Both the position numbers and the translations under genes were made by a program. The notes beneath the pieces are model-generated. The model had not been told where the DNA came from, ran no database searches, and worked only from the letters and a program-made list of their open reading frames with translations. A stretch of 64,000 nucleotides of DNA from Antitrichia curtipendula (taxonomy: Eukaryota > Streptophyta > Bryopsida > Hypnales > Leucodontaceae): contig OX579635.1 of NCBI GenBank assembly GCA_951230915.1, positions 43,710,001 through 43,774,000 of the forward strand, in the 5' to 3' direction. Within the stretch, counting starts at the first letter, position 1, and the number at the start of each line of letters is the position of its first letter. Shown piece by piece: positions 1 to 11,792 of this stretch.

Positions 1-1510
1 ACATGCCAGAGGGTTTGCCGGTCCCAAATTTGTCGATGCCTGCAACCAACGTTCGACACACCTTCCTGGTTAGAGGCTATTTTTGAGTTTGCTGATGGTC
101 ATCTACAGGATGATGGAGCTCTAATCGTTATTTATCCCTTGAGGGCCATTACGAAGGCTACTATTTTGAAGTATGGCACTACATACTCTTTTGAGAAGAT
201 GAAGGACTGGTGGGGAATGAATTGGTTACATCTAGCCTCGCCTGTTTCTACTTCAAGAACGGTATATTCATTATGCATTTCGATTTCAAACTCAGTTATT
301 TCCTATTATTGTTTTTGGGTGAAGTCAATTTCCTTAATAGTTCAATTTTGGCATTGTCAGTTCTACCGCAATGTGTTTTATGTTTCCCGTTATTTTTGAA
401 TTGTATGCCTCTACATATTTCAGTCTATAATGATTTTTAGAATAAGCTTGTAGTTTATGTCTATGCATTTGTGATGGACTGATTCTCTCCCTATCTCATC
501 ATTCTTGCAAACACAACGCTTTGGCATTATGTTGTTGGTGAGGAACTTGCCTGGAGTTGGTCCTTCTAAATTCAAATTTCAACCATGCCCAAGGCTGAAG
601 GAATTAGGGATAGATGTAGCTGTTGATGATGTTCTTCAGAATTTCACAAAGAAGGAGACTTTGACCATGGACAGCAAGTTCAACCCTTGGAGAGGGGCCC
701 GAGAGAAGGATCCCTGATTCCTTCAGATGTTGATAGAGGCATCAACACTTTCCAATGACGTTGTTATCGACTGCACTGCTGCAACAGGTCATTCCAGTTG
801 CCTTTACAATCTATTTTTTGTAATCTAGATTTTCATATTCTCTTTTATTCCTTATGAATGCTCTAGTAACTGAATTTTTTCTGTTCTTGGGATTAGGAGC
901 CTCCATCCACGCTTGTAGGATCCTTAGCAGGCACATTGTTGCACTCGAAGAAGATAAGGCAATCTTCGATGCAATTTTGGCCCCAATGATTCGCTCAGTT
1001 CCAGATGTTTCAACATCAGCTGCAACAGTCATAGTGGGTTCTGACCATGAAGATGCAGTGGAAGTTGAAGTCCCACACATCGTGAAGAAATCCCGTTTAA
1101 GTAAGTAAGTCTATCCAAGCTTGCATTTTCTTTCCCAATTGATATGTGTAGTTCTAATCCATTGTTTATGTTTCCTTTACCTTTATGATACATGTTTGTT
1201 TCATCAAAAATGTGATATTCAATCCATTTCTAATAATCTGTTTTTTTTTGGCAGCATGATCTCTAATGCGGCAACTCATCGTCCCTTCTTCACTTTACCT
1301 GGATTTTTCCCAAGCCCAGAGAAGTCCTTTGTGTTGCCATCGTATGCAGAGGCTTTACCTTCGACATTTGCCTCTCAGAGACATTTTCCTATACGGAAGA
1401 AGTCTAAAACTGTAGACCCTAAAGTTCTGCAGTTTGTAGATGAGACAGCCCTAGAGGCAGAGGAGGAGACTTCATCCACTGATAGTAGTGACCACTCTCA
1501 CTCTAGGTGA
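1..1510 (+). pseudogene. Decayed beta-class DNA amino-methyltransferase-like gene, 5' end outside window
   Basis: Four exon-like blocks can be read: 1-261, 511-about 797, about 896-1104 and 1255-1510. Block 1 carries a motif IV-like DTPSW followed by an acidic helix and the strand GALIVIYPL. Joining blocks 2 and 3 gives DCTAATGAS...GRHIVALEED-like text (here SRHIVALEED), which matches the SAM-binding motif I and the following acidic strand end of amino-methyltransferases. Motif IV before motif I is the beta-class order of N4-cytosine/N6-adenine DNA methyltransferases. Block 4 ends with an acidic, Ser-rich tail and a stop at 1508-1510. Two lesions are visible: the expected acceptor at 509-510 reads AA instead of AG, and TGA at 715-717 interrupts block 2 in frame. 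The other junctions close in phase (donor 1105, acceptor ending 1254). Motif IV is also non-canonical. It may belong to a repetitive plant family rather than a single-copy gene. Family call moderate; pseudogene status likely. Confidence 0.6.
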
Positions 1511-2149
1511 CTCTATTTGTAATTGCTATGCAGTTGTTTGATTTTATTTCATCGTTTATTATATGTTGTTTTCTGTCCTTCCATGATAAGTATCTCCTAA
1601 ATCCAAATGAACGACAAATGATTATTTGTTGAACTTCATATCACTTGGAAGTACTAAAATTTAAAAATTAAACCCGAATTTTGATTTAGAATAGAAACTG
1701 CATTTTATAAGCTATATTGCACTAGCTGGACCAAAATTTGGAAGGCATCATTTTTATGGATGAAATTCACATCATCAGTTAACAACAATAAATACCTAGA
1801 TATTACTACAATGGTGATTTATTTGAAATCGAATGAGGTTGATCTATTCAGATTTAGATTTTAAAAATCAATTTTAGTACCTACATACTATCATGGACCT
1901 ATTCCCGTGGATACCTAGAGGGAATTGTATACTCACAGGATGACAGGCTCATGGTCACACGCTCACAGAATAGCAATTCTGCCCTCGGCATCGAGGAGAA
2001 CCCTTTAGCACCGAGGGGAGCCCCTCAACACCGAGGAGAGCTTCCCAACGCCCAAAAAAGTAAACAAACACTGATAAACACATCATTTCCACCCTCCTTG
2101 GGAACTCCCCTCGGCCCCGAGGGGAGACCCCAAGCAAAAGAAAATTTTA
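1511..2149. other. Intergenic, with AG/CG-rich simple segment
   Basis: No gene is seen. 1976-2130 holds several copies of a short GC-rich phrase around CACCGAGG(A/G)GAG, clearly richer in G+C than its flanks. A phrase near 1945-1975 (GCTCATGGTCACACGCTCAC) recurs with small changes at 2736-2775, on the far side of the AAAT microsatellite, so the block between may be one inserted or duplicated unit. Confidence 0.4.
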
Positions 2150-2416
<267 letters not shown>

Positions 2417-4709
2417 CTTGCTTGCTTGAGGGCTGCCCTCGGGGGATGGGAGCCCTTCAACAAAATAAAAGTGATTATAAAAATTTTAATTTAAATAAAA
2501 CAAATTTATTCGATTTTAAATAAATTCTAATTAATCACCACTTTTTTTCTTCAAATCTAACAAAGTCTAATAAATAGTACATCAAGGTTGTTCAAAGGAC
2601 CATGAAAATAGGTCCACGGTAATAGATCCACGGTAATAGGTTCATGGTAAAAATTACTAAAGTTTCCCAAGCATAATAAAATTTGATCAAATTTTTTTGA
2701 TGAAAACTTATAAAATTTGTACGCTCACAGGCTCACAAGCTCACAGGCTCATGCTCGCACGCTCACAAAATAGCAACCCTGGTGAAGTTGGCAGGAAGAG
2801 TAATAATTCAAGGAAGAACTATGTCATAAATTTAGTGGTAAAAGCTTATAAGAGGAAGAATTAAATGACAATTTGTAAATGGTGATTTGGCCATCAATTT
2901 GAAAAATAAATAAATAAATAAATCTTCTATTCCAAATGGATGTCTTTAGTGTAGTGAAATATGGTGCTTGAAAAAGCTTATCAATTGGAATTAGTATGTT
3001 AATGTGAGAATTAACGTTATGAGCCTAATTGGATTTGCAGTGTCATTGTAATAATGTTTTTGGCTATGGAACTCCAATTTGAATTATGGAACTTGAGTTG
3101 AGATATTTTGATTTTATATATAGCACCTATTAGTATAGATTCCCTACTTAACAGTATCCCTTGGAACGAACTTATTATACTAATAGGATAATTTCCAATT
3201 CGATTATTATTCTTCTTCAACATCATGAGACAATGTTCATTTGAAAAGTGAGCATATTTAATTGCAGAGAATTCATTCATTGTTCTAAGTTATTTAGAGC
3301 ATTTAGGTGTAGTTTTCATTCCATATAGATCTCATTTTATCTATAAGTCTTGGAAAGTGTACAAATAGAATGCATAAGTTATAAAACTAGTTTCACTAAC
3401 ATTATAACTTACACTAATTAAAATGGCAAATGTTGAAAGTATAAAAGAGAAAGAAATAGTGTTTTGTGAGTTTTAGTAATATAAGAGAGAACATGCTAAT
3501 TATAAGGGCCGCACAAGTTGATTATTTTCTATATATTCTAAAATTTATCTATTTAAAAAATTCCATCTAAATTCTTCTTTGCCTAAAAAGCTATAAACAT
3601 GATAAATATAAAATTGAATGTTAAAAAAATTAAGTAAGGTAAACTTGGTCCACAACTAAGAGTGAACTGCCAAAATAAAGAGAGAAAGATAAAAAGAAAA
3701 GATTTTGAGTAAAAGAAAAGAAAAGAGAATGAATTGAGAATATTGAGAGAAAATGAATGTTAAAGCAAGGTAATTTATGAGAAAGACAATTTCCGAGTGA
3801 AAAATAAAATAAAATAAATTTCTTCTCTAAAGTGTCTATTCTCTGAAAATATGATAAATAACAAATTCTATGAGTTTATGTGTTGCGAGTTAAATTAAAA
3901 ACTTAGATTATGTCGATATTGTGTCTTAAGTTCTTGAATTATCTATGTCCTAAACAGTTTTCCAAGAAAGGTGTCTACCTCTAAGTTGATTATTGAGGCA
4001 TGAAGCAAAATAAAGCCCAATAATTAGGTAAGATTGCAGATACAAAATTAGTTGGAGATTGAAATAGATATACTTACAGAGAATTATCAGAGAATTAGCT
4101 AAAGTCTAAGGAACTAGAAAAAAAAATTCAACTCAAAACCTTTGTAGCTTGTATTACTATAATAAAATAGTATAGGGAATGAATGCCAAGGGTGTTGAGG
4201 GAAAGTAAGAAATTGAGAGATTTTTTTGTGAAAAATGAGAATTGACTAAATGTAAAATGAAAGAATAAAAACCTATTGAGAGAAAAGGCTCGGAAAGAGA
4301 AACTGAGCGTGATGTAGGTTTGAGTGTTTGCTAGTCTTTTCATTAATAAGGAATTGAAGCACCAAAAGAAGAAAGAAAAGAGAGACAACAAATTTGAAAA
4401 GAAGATCAAAATTTAAATAAACTAAAACCATGTCTAACTAAAGATAAGTCTAAAAGTCAAAATCGTATGGTCTAATCAAGCTTAAACCTTTGAGTCAATT
4501 TTTCCTATAAATCAAAAGAACGATTAGGTAGATTTCATTTGTAAGACTTATTTAAGAAAATTGTGTATACTCCAATTAGGTCAACAATCAAAAGTACAAT
4601 TAGATACTTTTTCTATACCAAAATTCCTTATTATACAATCTAAATCTTTTAGTCTATATGTCAAGTTTGACAATCAAAATTTTACAGATCATTGAGTAAG
4701 ATTCACCCT
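2417..4709. other. AT-rich intergenic stretch, no gene seen
   Basis: Only short ORFs occur, with no recognisable product. 2600-2650 contains two near copies of TCCACGGTAATAG, which pair in inverted orientation with CTATTCCCGTGGA near 1900, suggesting element ends around the microsatellite. The rest is A-rich (many AAAGAGA tracts at 3660-4400) with nothing else supported. Confidence 0.5.
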
Positions 4710-7427
4710 ATGAGAAAGAAGAAGCAATTAAAAGTTCTGTCAATACCACTGCCTGAATTTCCATCCTCAATAATTGAAGGAATTGATGAAGTCCAAATAA
4801 AATTATTAAAGAAAGCAAGAATCTAGGAATATCTTCATTTCATAAGGCCTTCCCCATATATATAGTTGGTCAAAGATTTCATTGTTACCAATGACTATGA
4901 CAAGATGATAGAAGTCATACTTCAAAGCAGAACAATGAAGCTCACATCAAAAGGAATTGTTGGAATCTTGAAAATATCAGCAAAGGGAGACAAATGTGTT
5001 CTATTTATCCATCTCACCATTGAAGAAAAGACTGAAGTCTTCAAAGAAAATCTTGTTAAAGCAAAGATAGTTGATGGATGGGACCTCTGTCAAATTCCAG
5101 ATATCAATATTTATGATATTTATTAATCAACATATTTGGGAGGGCCCTCGATTTATGATTGGAACAAATGAAGTAATACATGTTGGACTTAAGGCATGAA
5201 ACGGAGAAAGAGTTGATTGGGCTTATTTAGCCTATGAACATATGCTACAAGAGATATTTGCCAAGAAAAAATGAAGTTCCATATTTCTGATATCAACTCA
5301 TTTTTTTTAGCATTTTGTCAATATAGTTTCAATTATTTGCAAAAAAAGAGCCATTATTGGAGATTTAGATAAACGGTAATACTTTTGTACCAATCCCAAA
5401 AAATAGAAAGGAAAAAGGACCATCTGTGTAAGACTCAATACCAAATGAATCAATTTTTGGGACTAATGAAGGAGAATCAAGTTCTAATGGTGTGTTACTT
5501 CAAGCTATTAAAGAATACAAGGAAAATCAACGACTTATGAATCTGGAGATAGATTCATATAAAACTAAAGAGATTGCATAGCAAGAACAAGTAAGGAAAC
5601 TTGAGGTTTTAAGAATTAAATTCTAAGAGATGCATCAAGCAACTGAGTTAGTTTTGGAAGCAAAAACAAAATAATATCAAGTTTTGAAGTTATAATGTGA
5701 AGAACTTCATAATGAAAGGAATAAAATAGAACATAATTACCAACTTATGGAGATACAAGTGGAAGAAATGCAAAATGAGATTAAGACCCTTAAGTGTAAG
5801 TTAGAGATAATTAAGAGTCAACCTGAAGTTCAAAAGTCAGAGAAAATAAATAGTACTCAAAGAATAAATGAATTAGAACAAACTATATGACTATTGATTA
5901 GTACTACTGATGAGCTGCACCAAGAGTTAGACACCATAGTAGACTTGGTTGCTGGAGTCCAACAGTGTATGTGGCAACACTAGCGAGATTCAGCACCTAC
6001 TTTCTCTTTATATCGAGCTTATGAGTTGCAGTGCAATATATGATTTAGTATACTTACTTTTGAAAATGGTAGAAAATTATCAGATGAGCAATTTGAAGAT
6101 GCATGGGAGATGGCAACCAAGTTTGACAATATGTAGAATTTCCTTTGTGAGATGATAGTACAAGGAGATCTCATTTTCACCAATTGGTCAGCCCTTTTCT
6201 ACCCTATTGTTGATTTTGGAGAAGGGCCTTGATATATTATGTAAATTTAGAGAAAGAATCAAATCAACGTCGTCATGAAGATCTATTGGATATACCTAAG
6301 AGAAAAGTACGGATTGTAGACCAACAAACTTAAATTAATCCAAATTTCTTAATCTAGAGAGAAATCCAAAATAAGCGGAAATTAAAGTTGACTCAACTAC
6401 AAGAGTATATGAAGAACCAGGGTGATATCATTTCTTTATTGACTACGATGACTAATCATGAAGTTGTTGCACAAAGGGATAAGCTAACTACTAGTCATTA
6501 TTTATACAACCTTCAAAATAGATATATTAGATTAAAGAAGACCTTAAATGCTCTCGGAAGAGGGAGTTTGTTTATTAGTAATGTCAAAGAAATATCTATG
6601 TTTGATTTATTGCCTGCAACATATCAACTTACACCTTGGATTACATTAAAGACACGAGTTCAAGGTTCACTTCTTACTTGCCAATTTTTGGATCAATACT
6701 ATCATATGTTTGATAATAAAGCAATTGAAAGACTAATTCCTTCCTAAAAAGCTTTAGAATAGCTTGTTGAAGACTATGGATTATCAATACGGAATATGTA
6801 TCATATGATAAAGTTTATCAGTAGAAATCTTTAGGATGGCAAGAAAACCCGCCAACATCAATGGTAACTAATAACCACTTTTGTCCATGTAAAAGATGAT
6901 ATAAATGGGATCCCATACTACTATTGATTTAGTATAATATAATTGGCCATAGATAGAAAGAGACTTTGATTCTTCAACATCTTGTGCCGAAGCTTATGGA
7001 GCATTCATGAAAAGCATATTATACACATTGACCCAATATGTTTTCAAGTAGCAATTTTTTGTGACTTTTTGAGGATGATGTGTAAAACTCGCGGTATTAT
7101 CATCAATGTCAAGTTGTCAACGGGTTTGGCAAATTACAACTAGAGTTTCATATTTTGACTAAGATCCAATATGAAAGCGCTCCATGGTTTCGAGAATTAG
7201 AGATTATGGCTATTATTCATTTCCTATGGGCAGCTCATCCTTCCATTACAAATGAGTTTCAAGCAAATCATCATAAGCCCATGACACATTGGTTAGAGTA
7301 TCAACATACTAAAAAACCAAAATTGCTTGAGCAAGATCTAGATATTGATAAAGCAACAGCTAGAGCACATGCAAAGCGGATGTGTCACCAAGACCAGAAC
7401 CGGAACAAGAGACCTAAATACTATTGA
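4710..7427 (+). pseudogene. Long decayed ORF, probable retroelement 3' ORF
   Basis: A reading starting at ATG 4710 (MRKKKQLKVLSIPLPEFP) stays open apart from isolated stops and frame changes. Segments include a basic start, the phrase FMIGTNEVIHVGLK near 5155-5195, a glutamate/lysine-rich coiled coil (about 5455-5890, from TNEGESSSNGV), the phrase GRKLSDEQFEDAWEMATKF near 6080, an open block at 6388-6747, and a basic C-terminus ending RNKRPKYY at 7424. At least eight in-frame stops fit CAA, CAG or CGA turned into TAA, TAG or TGA. I do not recognise the protein. A purine-rich run and an LTR-like start follow within 35 bp, so it may be the last ORF of an LTR retroelement or a captured gene. Coding origin likely; function unknown. 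Confidence 0.45.
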
Positions 7428-7458
7428 GGAGGACATCAATAGGCTAAATAGGGGGCTA

Positions 7459-8061
7459 TGTTGACAAAATTTTAGCAAAAGATTAGTGATTATAGGAAGA
7501 AGAAACCTATTAAGGATTTAAGGGCCCCTTATTAGAAAAAAGTACAAATAAAGTTAAAAATAAAGTTAAAATACACATAATACTGTAAATAGGAATATTT
7601 TAATTTGAATGAATGAATGGAATATATATATATACACACAACTTGGATGAATGGGGTGCAACTTTTGTTACACCTTTTCAGAAAAGTTGTGTCTACTTGT
7701 TTTTGAAACTATAAAGAATTTTAGAAAAATGAAAAAGTATATTTGGTATATGGCCCACATTTATATATATATATAAATTGTGTAATTGGTGTTATAATAT
7801 TATTTTGTGAGTATTTATGCTGCAATTTGTGTTAAGATTGTGAGATTATGCAACTTGTAATTATTGGGAATTGTGAGAATTGTAAAAAAATTGAAAAGGA
7901 TTACCAGAAGAATAAAGATAAAGTATAAACAAACTGATAAAGAGAAAGAGTGAGAGACTGTGAAGGTTGTGAATCGGGAAGAATTATATTGAATTCTAAA
8001 TCAAATCCCTAATTTGTGAGCAAAGCGCTTCAATCTTCAGCACTTGAAGCCTATCTGTGCA
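7459..8061 (+). mobile_element. LTR-like segment with adjacent PPT- and PBS-like sites
   Basis: It begins TGTTGAC directly after a purine/G run (AATAGGGGGC, 7448-7457), as expected downstream of a polypurine tract. It ends TGCA a few bases before TTGGTGGCGTCTGT (8065-8078), which resembles the primer-binding sites of plant Ty3-type elements of the TGGCGCCGTCTG kind. It contains TATA-rich tracts near 7625 and 7765. No second copy of this segment was seen in the window, so the LTR call rests on context only. Confidence 0.4.
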
Positions 8062-8064
8062 CGC

Positions 8065-8078
8065 TTGGTGGCGTCTGT
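8065..8078 (+). other. Primer-binding-site-like sequence
   Basis: TTGGTGGCGTCTGT lies three bases after a CA-ended LTR-like block. Its similarity to common plant LTR-element primer sites is from memory of the general pattern; the matching tRNA was not checked. Confidence 0.35.
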
Positions 8079-8081
8079 AAG

Positions 8082-8338
8082 TCGGCATCAGTACACGTAC
8101 CGAATAAGGAAATCCTGAGGTGCACGGGAGCAGCGAGGAAAACAAACAAGATTATCAAGAAGAATCTGTGCAAGCCAAAATTGACAGTCAAAACAGCGGA
8201 GATCAAAGTTGGAACATTAGAATCCGACCTCGCAGTCTCCCGAACCATCAAATTCTGAATGAAATGCTTAAATTTGATGCCGTGGTTTTGGATTTGTTTA
8301 ATCGCATTGTGAGAATGACATACAATGCAAAATTTTAG
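8082..8338 (+). pseudogene. Gag-leader-like fragment after LTR
   Basis: An open frame at 8120-8338 (starting MHGSSEENKQDYQEESVQAK) is charged and Q-rich, as leader/gag starts often are, and lies just after the PBS-like site. Downstream frames are broken within a few tens of codons and no capsid, zinc knuckle or polymerase motif is visible. The assignment is by position only. Confidence 0.25.
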
Positions 8339-9437
8339 TAAGTGCAAAGCAAATTGTCCCAAAATTTGCAATTGAAATTGGAAATTGGTTGGTGGAGCAG
8401 CAACATTTGGCCTAGTTTCATCACCAATCCTCAAAATTTTAAAAGATTGTCAGAATTTGATCGCTGATAGATTGTGGGGATCCAGTTGATCAAATGAGCA
8501 AAAATCTAAAACAAATTTCAGGAAATTCAGTCCAAACAAGCAAAAAAATTGCAATTGGGCAAGCGTAGCAGGCACTACAAGCTGCGGCCATCCCGATTAG
8601 GGATTCAACACGGTGATAGGGTGCGGCACCACGGCCATGGGGCTGATTTCCATGGTCTTAGGATTCAAACCATGGATATCGGTCCAGTTGCACCATAATA
8701 GGACCACATACCATGATTTTGAGCCTTTTATTCTACGATTTTAGATATTGTATTACACGGTTGTAAGTATTGGTTTGGTATGGTTTTAGGCTTATCTTTG
8801 CATAGTTTTAGGTCCCTTGTTTATTTCCTTGTAAAATTCAAGTGCTTGATCTTGGGATTTATATTTATGGATAATTTGTGAATTCTTTCAATGTTTTGTA
8901 TGTAAATTTAGGGAATTAACCAATGTTGGTTTGGACCATTTTGACTTGAAAATTTGACCTAAAAACGTTGGAGAAAAGCTTAAAGAGAAAGACAAAATTT
9001 GGATTAAAAACTTAAATCCACCATACTTTGCATTAACTGGGATAATTTGACGTAGTTGATGGAATCGCTAAGCATTTTCGCATCGAAATCCTTTTCATAA
9101 AATCATGAAAAATATTGAGATCATAGGAGCCTACCCAAAATCCATTTTGTTCCCGAGGGGACAATGGGACCATAGGAACTAAGTTCCATATCTATTTTTC
9201 TTTCTCTGAAAGATGATCTAAAGCCTTTCAAAATAAGGAGGACCATCCCTTAAATGGTCGCTTTTAAAGAAGACTGTCATAACATTTAGTAGTAGTCACT
9301 AATATTACCTCCCTTGAACTAAACGATGTAGAACATTCCACACCAAATTAATAACTATAGATACATGCATTGAAATGTGTCAAAGAAATGAAGTGTACAA
9401 GTTGGTACCTCGGTCCCAACTACAAACTAGATCAATA
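8339..9437. other. Intergenic, repeat fragments
   Basis: No gene. 9110-9190 is a fragment of a TTAA-element terminus (a GTTCCCGAGGGGACAA hairpin near ATTGAGATCATAGGAGCC) that also appears at 9445-9510, 14620-14690 and 19440-19500. Confidence 0.45.
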
Positions 9438-9441
9438 TTAA

Positions 9442-10309
9442 CCCCTAAAGCCCCGCTTGTCCCCTCATGGGACAATTTGGGTCCGGGTAGGTTCCTATTG
9501 TTTCAATTTGAAGCATTAGATGATTTTTAGGGGGTTTGGAGGGTCGTTTCGGGCCTAGTTCCCCCTGGCAACAAAAAAACGGCCGCTGTAAAAAAAAATT
9601 TGAAAAAGAAATCTTAAAGTCTTAAAATCTTAAAATGGAAAAACAAGATGAACAAGTTTTATTTTATTTTTTGAATTTTATTTTTGTATGACGTGACAGT
9701 CGCTCGGCGATGTCACGCAGTTGCTGCAGCGCAGTTCCAGACAGTTTCAGAGTCTGGGAACCCTAGGGAACTTGAAGCCCTCCACAGGGGCTGAAAAACA
9801 TGTAATGTGAATTTTTTGAGATTTTTTGAGGTTATATAGCTTTGCATGAGCTTTGTGGATATATAATTTTTGTTTCAATCGGATGATGGATGAAAAAGTT
9901 ATGGCACAATGAGTAAGAAATGGAGATTGGCGGGCAGCCCTCCAAAAAATACAAAAAGTCAAAATAATTTTTTTTAAATTTTTTTCCTAAAATATTATGT
10001 TTTTTCCTATACATGAAGCTTGATTCATTCTATTGGACTAGGGATGAGAAAGTTATGGACAATCTTAGTTTTTTGGGCAATTTAAGCATCTTCTTGAAAA
10101 AAAACTTTTTGTTCAACTTTGAATGCTAATATCTTTCAATCCGTACGGTCAAATTTGATGAAACTTTTACTACATGATCTCAGACAAGTTAAATACAAGA
10201 TCCTACGGTTAAATTCCAAAAAAAATAAAATTGGTTTCCTTAAGTGAATACAACAAAAGTAGTAGTTTTGAGTGGTTTTGGGGAGAAAACACCCTCGGGG
10301 CTTTAGGGG
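9442..10309 (+). mobile_element. TTAA-flanked MITE, family B (copy B1)
   Basis: TTAA at 9438-9441 and 10310-10313 bound an 868-bp unit with inverted ends CCCCTAAAGCCCCG and CGGGGCTTTAGGGG. Its interior (GAGAAAGTTATGGACAATCTT, GCATCTTCTT, GTCAAATTTGATGAAACTTTTAC) is shared with 46768-47588. A separate long inverted repeat overlaps its left half and right flank. No transposase ORF. Confidence 0.7.
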
Positions 10310-10675
10310 TTAATAAAACTTTTAAATTTCAAATAAAACTTTCATCAAAACAGCATACATTACATGTTTTTCAGCCCCCATGGAGGGCTGTGAGTTCCTT
10401 AGGGTTCCCAGACTCTAAAACTGTCTAGAACTGCGCCGCAGCAGCTGCATGACGTGACCGAACGACTGCCACGTCATACCAAAAAAAAACTATTCATCTT
10501 GTTTTTCCATTTTAAGATTTTAAGATTTTTTTGATTCTTTTGATTTTTTTTTCAAGAATTTTTTTTTGACAGCGGCCGTTCATTTGCTGCAGTGGGAACA
10601 GCGCCAGGAACAGGCCCGAAACGGCCCTCCAGACCATCCAAAAACCATTTAATGTAATTCTTTGAAATTAAAGAC
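9500..10675. repeat. Long inverted repeat with ~300-bp arms
   Basis: The left arm, about 9500-9812, reappears inverted at about 10345-10675. Shared phrases are GAGGG(T/C)CGTTTCGGGCC, ACGGCCGCTGT, a T-rich tract, GCGCAGTTCYAGACAGTTT, GGGAACCCTAGGGAACT and CAGGGGCTGAAAAACATG. The arms are more GC-rich than the surrounding DNA and could form a large hairpin. Confidence 0.75.
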
Positions 10676-10679
10676 TTCA

Positions 10680-11580
10680 ACAATTATATTGCTACACTTT
10701 GTTGAAAAGTCATTCATGAACAGAGAGTTATATAATTAAGATAAGTTCTTTATGTATAAACACATGGGGGGAGGGGGGAGAAGGTAAAACAAACAAATGT
10801 GGGATATGTAAATTAAAATTAGTAGGAGCTCTAGTGCTTAGAGTTAAGTCAAATTAAAGTAAGAATTTCATTTGACATCTAGTTTGACATAGAGTTTCTA
10901 ACCTCATTTAGGCATAGTAGAGTAACTTTTTTCTTAAAACTTCAAACTAAAAAAAGTTGAAAAATCTATCTAAGTTTCATCTCCAAAAGTCCGTTTGAGA
11001 TTTCTAGCCTCCAATCAAAAGTTATGGACAAATTTCAGAGAGGGATTGGAAAGGACATGTTTTCTTACATTTTCAAACATCCTCTTTGAATTTTATTTGT
11101 AACTATTGATTGGAGGCTAGAAATCTCAAATGGATTTTTAGACATAAAACTTAGATAGATTTTTCAACTTAAGTCAAAGATTTTTGATAATAATTTATCT
11201 ACTATGACAAAATGAGGCCTAAAATTCTACATCAAACATGATTTTTATATTTTGACAATGAGCGGTCAAGCTCTCATTTTCAAATCATTCCACATCCTTT
11301 GAGAATTCATGGTGGACAATTGATTTCAATATAAAACTTACATCTCCAACCTTCATTTCCAAAAATGCCATTGAAGTGATTCCTTTGTTGGGCCATTAAT
11401 TTTTCTTTTCTGGTGGCAAATGGTTCAGTGACATAGATATCTGATTCAAAGTTTTTTTAAGATGATTTTTGGCAAATCATCTTAACATTAACATTTCTTT
11501 GTTGATTTGGTTGGTTGGTCCAAGATTCAACAAAAAGAATAGTGTACACCCTAAACCTACTACCACGACCTTGGTACCTA
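10680..11580 (+). repeat. Dispersed repeat with internal hairpin, family I (copy 1)
   Basis: About 10740-11570 is colinear with 18410-19140. The core, about 10885-11245, is a foldback: ACCTCATTTAGGCATAGTAG...CAATCAAAAGTTATGGACAA is mirrored after a short loop near 11050 and closes with ACTATGACAAAATGAGGCCT. A G-rich tract (GGGGGGAGGGGGG) occurs at 10766-10778. Confidence 0.75.
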
Positions 11581-11792
11581 ATTTGAGAGCTTATTTTAAT
11601 TCCATGTGTGAATGTTTTTCATGGATGAGGCTTGAAGAAAGGAAAAGGCAGCCTCTTTGAAGGCTACTGTATGGTTACAGTCCGCATGCTCAGTATGATT
11701 TCCGTCCCAAATTTTTTGGTAAGGGATGCAGTGTGTGACAATCAGGGCATCATTTATCATACGAATAGAAGTGAGATAATTTTTTGGCAATA

